A stretch of DNA of 25,686 nucleotides from CAZOHC01 sp964579845 (GTDB lineage Bacteria; Patescibacteriota; Microgenomatia; Levybacterales; UBA12049). The stretch is taken from the NCBI GenBank assembly GCA_964579845.1, contig CAZOHC010000015.1, positions 1 to 25,686 on the forward strand, read 5' to 3'. A model generated the notes under the pieces. It made no database searches and was not told the DNA's origin. It was given only the letters and a program-made list of their open reading frames with translations. Shown in pieces: positions 15,409 to 22,170 of the stretch (position 1 is its first letter; each line of letters opens with the position of its first letter). Both the position numbers and the translations under genes were made by a program.

Positions 15409-16461
15409 TTAATGTCGATCAAAGAGAATATGCGGGAGATTTTCTTTTTGTGTTGCCCCCGAAATAACAGTGAACTGTGTCCGCTCATAAAACTCGTCCA
15501 AGGTATGAGCACCGACATACGCCATAGAACTCCTCAGTCCACCACTCAGATCATCGAGAATATCCCGCACAGAACCGATGGCCTGTACTTCAGTCGTAAT
15601 TCCTTCAGCAGTCCGGTGTTTACTTCGTTTCACCTTATTATCTTCCATGTACGTAGCAGATGCTTGACCACGAACTATTTTTTTTCCATCTACCACTGCT
15701 CCCGGTGTTTCTTCGGCGCCGCCGAACATTGATCCTATCATAACGACTTTCGCACCTGCTGCCAGTGCTTTCGCAACATCTCCGGGATAATGAATCCCAC
15801 CGTCTGCTATAACAGGTATTCCGCTCGCAACCGTGTCAAGAATTGCTGCAAGTTGAGGTGTTCCGACACCGGTTTTTATTCGCGTCGTACAGAGTCCCCC
15901 GCCTCCGATACCGACTCTGGCGATATCTATCCCGTCTTTTTTGTACTGCATCGCCTGTTCGTACGTTGCGATATTTCCCAGTATAATCGTCACACCCAGC
16001 GCCTTCAGTTCGAGTGCTTGCTTTCGTACAGTATCAGTTCCCCCGTTCGCAACATCCAAAAGCAGCACTTCTGCTCCATTTTCGATTAATTTTTTTGCGT
16101 GATCCATACCGCCTTTTAAACCGACTGCATAAATACACGGAACTTTATCACGACTCAAACGTTTACAGACTGCGATACTGTCTTCGACCGGATTACGCGG
16201 CAGCGCAGCTATCGCTCCGACGCTATGAAGCGTCCTCGCCATTTCCTCACCGGTAATCGTATCCATCGGGGCTGAAATGATCGGTAATGTCAGCGTGTAC
16301 GGACCCAATCGGACAGACGTATCCACATCTGATCTGGAAATGACTTTCGAGTTTCTGGGAGCGATGAGTACATCATCATAAGAGAGAGACATGGGATTAG
16401 TGTGAGGTAACTCAGGCCACTCCTGAGTTTTACCGAGACCGCTGTAGAAAAATTTCGACAT
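15409..16461 (-). CDS. IMP dehydrogenase / GMP reductase family protein without CBS domains
   Basis: 350-aa TIM barrel with the family loop GGGLCTTRIKTGVGTPQL (catalytic C191), PVIADGGIHYPGD and MIGSMFGGAEETPG. There is no CBS insert; typical bacterial IMPDH is about 490 aa with one. The late segment RTAEGITTEV (E286), then GGLRSSMAYVGA, resembles GMP reductase more than the Arg-Tyr flap of IMPDH. So it could recycle GMP to IMP or, as often annotated, make XMP from IMP. The direction is not settled from sequence alone. The mRNA leader is about 19 nt with an AGGAG about 16 nt from the start, further than usual. Confidence 0.85.
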   Translation of the reverse strand: MSKFFYSGLGKTQEWPELPHTNPMSLSYDDVLIAPRNSKVISRSDVDTSVRLGPYTLTLPIISAPMDTITGEEMARTLHSVGAIAALPRNPVEDSIAVCKRLSRDKVPCIYAVGLKGGMDHAKKLIENGAEVLLLDVANGGTDTVRKQALELKALGVTIILGNIATYEQAMQYKKDGIDIARVGIGGGGLCTTRIKTGVGTPQLAAILDTVASGIPVIADGGIHYPGDVAKALAAGAKVVMIGSMFGGAEETPGAVVDGKKIVRGQASATYMEDNKVKRSKHRTAEGITTEVQAIGSVRDILDDLSGGLRSSMAYVGAHTLDEFYERTQFTVISGATQKENLPHILFDRH

Positions 16462-16487
16462 ACAGGGAAGATTCGCTCTCCTGTAAG

Positions 16488-16516
16488 AGGATACGCCTTA
16501 ATAAAATCATTGTCAA
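16488..16516 (-). promoter_or_regulatory. Promoter of the IMPDH/GMPR-family gene
   Basis: Minus strand TTGACA (16516-16511), 17-bp spacer, TATCCT (16493-16488), then 26 nt to ATG 16461, so this gene has a short true leader. Confidence 0.65.
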
Positions 16517-16524
16517 GAAATCAA

Positions 16525-17010
16525 TCACTTCTCCAGTTCCAGAAATGTGTAGTGATAATTATTTGAGGTCCCTCGTTTCTCATAAACTTTCTTCGTAAAA
16601 CCCGAATAGTCAGGAAAATACGTATCTCCCTCCACTTCTTCATGGACAATCGTCAGATACAACTTATCAACAATCGGCATCGCTTCTTTGAACACTTGTC
16701 CTCCACCGAAGATAAAGATTTCTTTTTTTTCATGCTTTCGTGCTTCCAGAAGTGCATCAGCAAGTGAGGAGACGACTATTCCTCCTTCAACGTTATATCC
16801 GGAATCTCGGGAAATAATAATATTCACCCTGTTCGGAAGAATCCGTCCGATCGATTCATAGGTTTTCCGCCCCATGATAATAGTATGTCCCGAAGTCACT
16901 TCTTTCATCCTCTTAAAGTCATCAGGAATATACCACGGCAACCCCTGTTTCACCCCGATCACATTATTATCAGATAACGCAGCAAAGATACTGATTTTCG
17001 GATTATTCAT
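16525..17010 (-). CDS. folA: Dihydrofolate reductase
   Basis: 161 aa from ATG 17010. It reduces dihydrofolate, a product of ThyA, back to tetrahydrofolate. Recognised from ISIFAALSDNNVIG, then GLPWYIPDDFKRMKEVT and TIIMGRKTYESIG, and the later IFIFGGGQVFKEAM. Two starts compete. ATG 17025 lies 4 nt after a TATATA box; ATG 17010 (MNNPKISIF) has AAGGA just upstream and fits the family N-terminus better. It follows thyA after about 107 bp containing two small hairpins, so it may share that transcript or use its own weak promoter. Confidence 0.95.
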   Translation of the reverse strand: MNNPKISIFAALSDNNVIGVKQGLPWYIPDDFKRMKEVTSGHTIIMGRKTYESIGRILPNRVNIIISRDSGYNVEGGIVVSSLADALLEARKHEKKEIFIFGGGQVFKEAMPIVDKLYLTIVHEEVEGDTYFPDYSGFTKKVYEKRGTSNNYHYTFLELEK

Positions 17011-17029
17011 AATTCCTTCTTTCATTCTG

Positions 17030-17035
17030 TATATA
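17030..17035 (-). promoter_or_regulatory. Possible -10 box of folA
   Basis: TATATA on the minus strand ends 4 nt before ATG 17025 and 19 nt before ATG 17010. No -35 is clear. Confidence 0.3.
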
Positions 17036-17049
17036 AGTGAAGAATCTCA

Positions 17050-17093
17050 TAGGTAGCGTACCTAGGTGTATATTTTATCCTCGTTCACGAGGA
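17050..17093. other. Two small hairpins between thyA and folA
   Basis: TAGGTA-GCG-TACCTA (17050-17064) and TCCTCG-TTCA-CGAGGA (17078-17093) are perfect inverted repeats with tight loops. Neither is followed by a T-tract on either strand, so they may be processing or attenuation structures, not intrinsic terminators. Confidence 0.35.
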
Positions 17094-17132
17094 CCCCGCC
17101 ACATCAAAAAGTATTGCTTTTATCATAAATAA

Positions 17133-18071
17133 TTATACGGCAATCGGCGCTTTGATAGCAGGATGTGATTGATAGTTCTCAAGGGTAAAGTCTTCATACT
17201 GAAATGAGAAGATATCTTTTACTTTTGGATTTATAACCATTGTAGGAAGTGAGTATGGCTTACGAGAGAGCTGTTCTTCTACTTGACTCAAGTGATTGTT
17301 ATAAAGATGAGCATCTCCAAAAGTATGAACAAACGTTCCGGGCTTCAGATCTGTTACCTGTGCAATCATCATAGTTAATAATGCATAAGACGCAATATTG
17401 AACGGGACACCGAGAAAAGTATCAGCACTTCTTTGATAAAGTTGGCACGAAAGCTTTCCGTCGAGAACATAGAATTGAAATAACGTATGACATGGTGGTA
17501 GACCTGACTTTGTCATTTCTTCGATGTCTGAAACATTCCAAGCACTGACAATCAAACGCCTTGAAGACTTATAACTTTTTCCTGATGCAACCTCTCTAAT
17601 ATCGTCTATCAATTTACTTATCTGGTCAACCTCGCGCCCATCAGGAGTTTCCCACCGTCGCCACTGCACTCCATAGACTGGCCCTAATTCTCCCCATTGT
17701 TTTGCAAATTCAGAATCATCTTTAATTTGCTTAATAAATTCTTCCTGACTTAGTTTCGCAACTTTTCCTTTTTCTGCCTGCTGATTATAATATCTGTACG
17801 GCCAGTCATCCCAAATATGAACGTTATGATCTACCAAATATTTAATATTAGAACTGCCTTGAAGAAACCATAACAATTCGTGAATAATTCCTTTCATGAA
17901 CATTTTTTTTGTAGTTAGAAGAGGAAATCCTTCCGATAAATCAAAATGCAGTTGCCTCCCGAACACACTGATTGTCCCAGTACCGGTACGGTCTTCTTTA
18001 CCGATCCCATTTTCCATAATATCTTTCAATAAATTCAGATACCCTTCTTCAGAAGTAATTATTTCAGTCAT
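17133..18071 (-). CDS. thyA: Thymidylate synthase (ThyA type)
   Basis: Makes dTMP from dUMP and methylene-tetrahydrofolate. Recognised from EDRTGTGTISVFGRQLHFDL, then FPLLTTKKMFMKGIIHELLW and the active-site GLPPCHTLFQFYV, followed by QRSADTFLGVPFNIASYALL and FGDAHLYNNH. The length of 312 aa, with a central insert (NQQAEKGKVAKLSQEEF region), matches the longer lactobacillus type more than the 264-aa E. coli form. The ATG overlaps the upstream kinase stop by 4 bp (ATGA), so dut, the kinase and thyA form one operon with coupled translation. Confidence 0.97.
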   Translation of the reverse strand: MTEIITSEEGYLNLLKDIMENGIGKEDRTGTGTISVFGRQLHFDLSEGFPLLTTKKMFMKGIIHELLWFLQGSSNIKYLVDHNVHIWDDWPYRYYNQQAEKGKVAKLSQEEFIKQIKDDSEFAKQWGELGPVYGVQWRRWETPDGREVDQISKLIDDIREVASGKSYKSSRRLIVSAWNVSDIEEMTKSGLPPCHTLFQFYVLDGKLSCQLYQRSADTFLGVPFNIASYALLTMMIAQVTDLKPGTFVHTFGDAHLYNNHLSQVEEQLSRKPYSLPTMVINPKVKDIFSFQYEDFTLENYQSHPAIKAPIAV

Positions 18072-18652
18072 ATACCGATTTCCTTTCGTACGATCCCCAT
18101 TATCTCATCATGTACAACTTTTCTTTCTCTGTTAGCATTCACGTGCTGCCAACCATACCGTTCGCCTAACATCAGATGGTTTTCATTTGCTTTTTGCCAG
18201 AGAGCATCATCTGTTTCATTTCTGTGGCCGGCTTCCCTTCCTGTTTCGAAACGCTCTCCTTTCAGCAGTATCGCGATATCTTCCTTACGAAGACCATCAT
18301 TCATTTTCTCAAGCCTTTCAAGTGGCACACCCCGAACTAATCCCCACGCAATTCCTGTTCCATTATAATCTTCTGCAATAACTGAGGTTCCATCACGTAA
18401 TAATCTCTCTAGCTCAGGTTCATAATCCCTTCTATTCTGGACATATGTTCGCTGCAATTCTTCTTCAGGCATTGAACCTCCTCCTCGTATAATTGAATTT
18501 ATTAAAGGACCGGTAGGTTCCAGGTCATAAATAGGATATTTTATCCGTTTAACAGGAATCTGTAAGTCATGAAGCGCTCTTTCAAGCATCTCAACCTGTG
18601 TTGATTTTCCCAAATTATTCGCGCCATATATAACAATTAATTTTCCAACCAT
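18068..18652 (-). CDS. Thymidylate-kinase-like P-loop nucleotide kinase (second copy)
   Basis: 194 aa. The N-terminal Walker A GANNLGKST (residues 10-18) and IKYPIYDLEPTGPLIN resemble dTMP kinase, as do the helical LQRTYVQNRRDYEPEL segment and VIAEDYNGTGIAWGL, which sits where the DRY motif of TMK lies. A LKGERFETGREAGHRNE lid region follows. The frame opens at 18712, but ATG 18652, one base past the dut stop, is the natural start. It sits between dut and thyA in an operon while a more canonical tmk lies two genes upstream. It may be a dTMP kinase or a kinase for another deoxynucleotide; the sequence does not decide. Confidence 0.8.
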   Translation of the reverse strand: MVGKLIVIYGANNLGKSTQVEMLERALHDLQIPVKRIKYPIYDLEPTGPLINSIIRGGGSMPEEELQRTYVQNRRDYEPELERLLRDGTSVIAEDYNGTGIAWGLVRGVPLERLEKMNDGLRKEDIAILLKGERFETGREAGHRNETDDALWQKANENHLMLGERYGWQHVNANRERKVVHDEIMGIVRKEIGI

Positions 18653-18653
18653 A

Positions 18654-19088
18654 TTATCCGGTTGATCCGATTCCTCCGCGACTTTTACCTGAAATCGATT
18701 CAACTTCCTCAAAATCTACTTTATCTATTCTTACAAAACAACCTTGAGCTAAGCGCTCACCTTTTTCAATAACGACGGAATCATTTTTGAAATTAAATAC
18801 CTGAAATAGCACTTCATCCGTATCACCGGAATAATCCTGGTCAATAATCCCTAGACCGTGAGGGATTAGGAGTCCTTTTTTCCTTGGTGTGCTCGACCTT
18901 GGAACAACGATAAACATATATCCGGGTGGTGTCTCGATAATGATATTACAAGGGATTAAACCCAAACTTTGAGGCTCTATTGTGACCTCTTCCCTGGATA
19001 ATAAATCAAAGCAGACAGAGCCCATGGTTTGGTACTGAGGTAGAGGGAGTGAAGTATCAATGCGTTTAATTCTGACTTTCATCGGCAT
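18654..19088 (-). CDS. dut: dUTP diphosphatase
   Basis: 144 aa, trimeric dUTPase type, turning dUTP into dUMP for ThyA. All five motifs can be traced: GSVCFDL (I, where AGxDL is usual), PRSSTPRKKGLL (II), GLGIIDQDYSGDTDEV (III), GERLAQG (IV) and SRGGIGSTG (V, at the C-terminus). The start is ATG 19088 or the second ATG at 19082 (MKVRIKRID); a weak TTGTAA-N17-TAAAAA promoter ends 4 nt before the first, which favours the second. It leads the dut-kinase-thyA operon. Confidence 0.93.
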   Translation of the reverse strand: MPMKVRIKRIDTSLPLPQYQTMGSVCFDLLSREEVTIEPQSLGLIPCNIIIETPPGYMFIVVPRSSTPRKKGLLIPHGLGIIDQDYSGDTDEVLFQVFNFKNDSVVIEKGERLAQGCFVRIDKVDFEEVESISGKSRGGIGSTG

Positions 19089-19092
19089 GTAG

Positions 19093-19121
19093 TTTTTAAA
19101 TTAAAAAAAAAGTTTTTACAA
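19093..19121 (-). promoter_or_regulatory. Weak candidate promoter for the dut operon
   Basis: Minus strand TTGTAA (19121-19116), 17-bp spacer containing nine Ts, TAAAAA (19098-19093). The AT-richness of the region makes chance matches likely. Confidence 0.3.
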
Positions 19122-19161
19122 GAGGTATTACTGAAACAATTCTATGATACCAAAGTTGACA

Positions 19162-19848
19162 CTAGGAAATCTTCTCTTCTATTACCTTTAGCATGTTCTC
19201 TGTCGTTTCTTCAATAGATCGCTCCGCATCAATGACGACAAATTCTTCCGGAAATGCTGAAAGAAGGAGTCTGTACCCTGCAATAATTTTTTCAATTTTA
19301 TTTTTCTTCTCATAGATTTCCGATTTTCCGCCACGATGCCTCATCCGCTCCATCGCGACATCAGTCGGGATATACAAATAAAACGTGATATCTGGAGAGA
19401 TAAACTGATTATACATCGACAGTATTCCTTGTGCTGCGAGGATAAAATCAGCAGCATGTGCTGTATCGGCAGGAATACCTTTATCCAGCAATCCGTACGG
19501 AATCGCTGACCAAAAGCTTCTATGCGTAATAACTATGTCACCCTTTTCAAGTGCAGGATAGACAATAGACGCATGGTTATCCGCACGATCTGCTGACATG
19601 AGGTACTGGAATGCTGTGGACGGTAATTTGACCTCCCCGCTGAGAAATTTTCGGATAAGTTTCCCAACAACCAGTGAATCATTCGGTTCACTTGTCGTTA
19701 CTACAGTGTGCTTCTTTGATGAAAGATAATTTTGCAATCTTTTGACCTGCGTTGTCTTACCGCTCCCGTCAGGTCCTTCGATAGCAACATACAGTCCCGG
19801 ATATGGATTCCGCTTCAGGTCGATCGTAAAATCCAGTTGATAACTCAT
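19162..19848 (-). CDS. tmk: Thymidylate kinase
   Basis: 228 aa; phosphorylates dTMP to dTDP. The Walker A is GPDGSGKTTQ (about residues 25-34), followed by TTSEPNDSLVVGKLIRKFL, and SADRADNHASIVYPAL with the THRSFWSAIPYG segment in place of the DRY motif (His-Arg instead of Asp-Arg). FYLYIPTDVAMERM and a short lid close the core. Its ATG overlaps the stop of the acyltransferase by 4 bp (ATGA), so the two are translationally coupled. Fairly sure of the family; the HR in place of DR is a mild oddity. Confidence 0.88.
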   Translation of the reverse strand: MSYQLDFTIDLKRNPYPGLYVAIEGPDGSGKTTQVKRLQNYLSSKKHTVVTTSEPNDSLVVGKLIRKFLSGEVKLPSTAFQYLMSADRADNHASIVYPALEKGDIVITHRSFWSAIPYGLLDKGIPADTAHAADFILAAQGILSMYNQFISPDITFYLYIPTDVAMERMRHRGGKSEIYEKKNKIEKIIAGYRLLLSAFPEEFVVIDAERSIEETTENMLKVIEEKIS

Positions 19849-20657
19849 ACTCTATTAGCATAAATCCCCCGATAACAGTCAGGAAGATTGCCGGCAATCT
19901 CCATCATAACATCATCAAGTATTTTCTTCCCTACCTCTCGATGAGGTATATCTTTATACTTTTCAAGAAGCTCGTTCGTATAGAGAGGCCGACCGAACGT
20001 TACCGTAATTGGAAAATCATTCGGCAACCACTCACCTTTCGGCAAAGCCACTTCAGTACCGGTAAGAGAAACCGGTAAGATTACCATATTCGGTCGCCTA
20101 AAATACCCATGAACATTTTCGTCGACTGACTCTATTTCAGGCTTTGTTCCTCGTGATGCTTCAGGATATAAAACAATTGTCTTTCCTTCCTGCATCGACG
20201 AAACGATGGCTCGTGAACCTGCTCGGTTCATTTCAAACTTTTGTTTTTTTTCTTCTTCAGTATTCGCCGGAAACGCGGTCGGCCAGACAGGAATCGTCGG
20301 AACCATTTGATTCGCAACTTTTGCAGCTTTATTTTTTTGCAAACTGATACCAAGCGGGAATACCATATTATCAACAACATCCCGATATCCGTTACGAATG
20401 AGTGCCTGCATTACTGCAGTATGATCGTAGTTTGATAAATGGTTTGCATTTACCATAGACTGTAATTCCCGGGATGCTTCTCGAAATTCTTCCACATGAT
20501 CCAGCCCTTCGGCTAGTATCGTCGGAGTCCGCAACACAGAGATCGCTTCAACTGCTTTTGTAACATACGGTTTTGCCGGAACGACAGGACTTTTCTTCTC
20601 CGGCCCACTGGGGATAGTAAACGAGGGGGACACTCCCCTCTCTATTGCTTTTGACAT
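19845..20657 (-). CDS. PlsC-like glycerolipid acyltransferase
   Basis: 270 aa. The family block I, NHLSNYDH (the H-x4-D catalytic pair), and block III, LYPEASRGT (compare FPEGTRS), are present, with MVILPVSLTGTEVALPKG as the later substrate region. Such enzymes move an acyl chain to lysophosphatidate or another lysolipid at the membrane. No strong membrane segment is seen, which is common in soluble-like members. Substrate not known. The mRNA is probably leaderless, since an extended -10 lies 8 nt upstream of the ATG. Coupled to tmk by a 4-bp overlap. Confidence 0.8.
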   Translation of the reverse strand: MSKAIERGVSPSFTIPSGPEKKSPVVPAKPYVTKAVEAISVLRTPTILAEGLDHVEEFREASRELQSMVNANHLSNYDHTAVMQALIRNGYRDVVDNMVFPLGISLQKNKAAKVANQMVPTIPVWPTAFPANTEEEKKQKFEMNRAGSRAIVSSMQEGKTIVLYPEASRGTKPEIESVDENVHGYFRRPNMVILPVSLTGTEVALPKGEWLPNDFPITVTFGRPLYTNELLEKYKDIPHREVGKKILDDVMMEIAGNLPDCYRGIYANRV

Positions 20658-20665
20658 AGGAGGCT

Positions 20666-20674
20666 ATTTTAGCA
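20666..20674 (-). promoter_or_regulatory. Extended -10 of the acyltransferase-tmk operon
   Basis: TGC-TAAAAT on the minus strand ends 8 nt before ATG 20657. The spacer to the ATG reads AGCCTCCT, the reverse of a Shine-Dalgarno, so no ribosome site is possible there. Confidence 0.55.
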
Positions 20675-20691
20675 GAAACCTAGCAGATTTG

Positions 20692-21261
20692 TTATTTCTC
20701 CTGGTGAATCCGGGATTCGTCAGGACCTTTTTGACCTGAGTATTTCGCATTTTTCTTCATATAATACGGAACATCAGCAGGACTTGAAAGTTCATTAAAC
20801 GAGAGTGAACAGATACGCATGCCTGGATACAATGCGACCGGCATTTTCCCCATGTTCGCAAGCTCCAGCGTGATATTCCCACGAAATCCGCATTCGATAT
20901 TCCCGGCGGTTGAGTGAATGATGACACCGAGTCGTCCGATACTGCTTCGCCCCTCGAGCGTGCCGACCATGTCATCAGGAATTTCCACATGCTCGATAGT
21001 CGTACCTAGCACAAAATCTCCGGGATGAATAATAAATCGTTCCCCCATTTTCACTCTAATTTCTTTGGTGACTTCTTTCGTCGCTTCGCGATCGAATGGA
21101 TCGATGAATGCGAATTTACTGTAATCGAATACTCGAAAAACTGTCCCGAGCTTTAAATCAATTGAGTTGCTGCCCAGCTGTTCCGTAAGATCGGGCGATG
21201 GTTTAATAATGATTTTTCTTGTCTTTAAAGCCTTTTTAATATCGCGGTCTGAAAGTACCAT
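20692..21261 (-). CDS. dcd: dCTP deaminase
   Basis: 189 aa, the normal family length. It deaminates dCTP to dUTP, feeding Dut and ThyA. Recognised from MVLSDRDIKKAL, then GSNSIDLKLG, HPGDFVLGTTIEHVEIP, and the active-site region GRSSIGRLGVIIHSTAGNIE with GNITLELANMG holding the catalytic Glu. A bifunctional dCTP deaminase/dUTPase is possible, though a separate dut is present. The frame opens far upstream (21486) but that stretch overlaps the promoter and the divergent gene; ATG 21261 is fixed by a -10 exactly 7 nt upstream. Confidence 0.95.
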   Translation of the reverse strand: MVLSDRDIKKALKTRKIIIKPSPDLTEQLGSNSIDLKLGTVFRVFDYSKFAFIDPFDREATKEVTKEIRVKMGERFIIHPGDFVLGTTIEHVEIPDDMVGTLEGRSSIGRLGVIIHSTAGNIECGFRGNITLELANMGKMPVALYPGMRICSLSFNELSSPADVPYYMKKNAKYSGQKGPDESRIHQEK

Positions 21262-21268
21262 GGTAGAA

Positions 21269-21297
21269 AGTCTAGCATAGGAAATACCTATTGACAA
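21269..21297 (-). promoter_or_regulatory. dcd promoter, sharing its -35 with the divergent gene
   Basis: Minus strand TTGTCA (21297-21292), 17-bp spacer, TAGACT (21274-21269), 7 nt to ATG 21261. The -35 overlaps the plus-strand TTGACA at 21291-21296, so both use the same TTGACAA heptamer. Confidence 0.7.
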
Positions 21298-21320
21298 TCG
21301 TGCAAAAAACATACTAAGGT
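21291..21320 (+). promoter_or_regulatory. Promoter of the Asn-rich protein gene
   Basis: TTGACA (21291-21296), 18-bp spacer, TAAGGT (21315-21320), then 10 nt to ATG 21331. The same geometry (TTGACA, 18, TACGCT, 11 nt) precedes the following subtilase gene. Confidence 0.5.
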
Positions 21321-21330
21321 AGAGATACCT

Positions 21331-22122
21331 ATGAAAAAGGCTGCCCGCAAAACAAAAACAACCTCCAAAACTGCACGAAGCAGATCCTCTAAAAAATTCC
21401 TCTCCATGAATAAGCGTACTGCAATTATTGTATGTGCAATCCTCCTCGGCCTTATTATTACGCTTTTTGCTGTACAACAACAACAAAATCTCGTCCAGGA
21501 AGCAGCTAGACGTGATGATTGTGTTACCGATGGGACAGGAAGAAATGCTAGATCAAATGCTGACGGCGGTGGAAGCGGAAAAGACGGAACTGCTACGACC
21601 TCAAACCAAGATGGTACATTCAATATAGGTAAAATCAATTCAGAGGGTAATACACCGAACAGAGTTATTATAAACGGTGAAGATGTGTCCGATCAGTACA
21701 ACAGTAACGGAAGCTCAACGACCAAAGTCATCATCAACGGAAAAGATGTTACTGACCAGTATCTGAACACCGGTGACCTAGATGGTACGACTGTCATCAC
21801 CGAAGACAATTTTGTTGACGGACAGGATATAAATACAGGAGGCAAAACAGGAGGAAATAATAAAACTGAAATTAATATTGACCGGAGCGGTAAAGATCAA
21901 ACCGTCGACAAAAGCGGAACTGATGGAAATAGTGGTAGTGGCAACGTAAACTTAGATGATTGTGACCGAAGCACAGATAATCGCAACACGAACCGCAACA
22001 CAAATAGAAACAGTCGTGATGTCAGAAATAATGCCAGTCAGAACAGGAAATTCATCCAGGAATTCAGACAGAGTATTCTCTGCCGCATCTTTCCTTCAAA
22101 CTGTGCAAAAAATAAAAAATAG
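21331..22122 (+). CDS. Membrane-anchored Asn/Gly-rich surface protein with shared C-terminal tail
   Basis: 263 aa, no enzyme domain recognised. A long basic N-terminus (1-29) leads into a membrane segment (about 30-47) and the motif AVQQQQNLVQEAA (47-59). A low-complexity Gly/Ser/Asn/Asp body follows. It holds two near-copies of VIING[EK]DV[ST]DQY (112-123 and 133-144) and perhaps a worn third around 154-168. An NRNTNRNTNRNS stretch then precedes the tail (about 240-263) with EFRQSILCRIFPS and a second Cys five residues after the Pro of FPS. The same N-terminal motif and tail frame the next gene's product. Predicted to face outward; function unknown. Confidence 0.75.
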   Translation: MKKAARKTKTTSKTARSRSSKKFLSMNKRTAIIVCAILLGLIITLFAVQQQQNLVQEAARRDDCVTDGTGRNARSNADGGGSGKDGTATTSNQDGTFNIGKINSEGNTPNRVIINGEDVSDQYNSNGSSTTKVIINGKDVTDQYLNTGDLDGTTVITEDNFVDGQDINTGGKTGGNNKTEINIDRSGKDQTVDKSGTDGNSGSGNVNLDDCDRSTDNRNTNRNTNRNSRDVRNNASQNRKFIQEFRQSILCRIFPSNCAKNKK

Positions 22123-22129
22123 ATCTGAA

Positions 22130-22159
22130 TTGACAAGCGCATCGATAATCCACTACGCT
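22130..22159 (+). promoter_or_regulatory. Promoter of the subtilase gene
   Basis: TTGACA (22130-22135), 18-bp spacer, TACGCT (22154-22159), then 11 nt to ATG 22171. It starts 8 bases after the preceding gene's stop, so the two genes can be transcribed separately. Confidence 0.55.
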
Positions 22160-22170
22160 GAATCTAGTTC

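Noticed and set aside
19099..19115. T-run upstream of dut as an intrinsic terminator for tmk
   Set aside because: No stable GC-rich stem lies directly before it; the nearest inverted repeat (GGTAT/ATACC) is about 12 nt away with a large loop.
21262..21486. N-terminal extension of dcd with many Cys and aromatic residues
   Set aside because: It reads backward through the Asn-rich gene and through the dcd promoter; family length fits ATG 21261.
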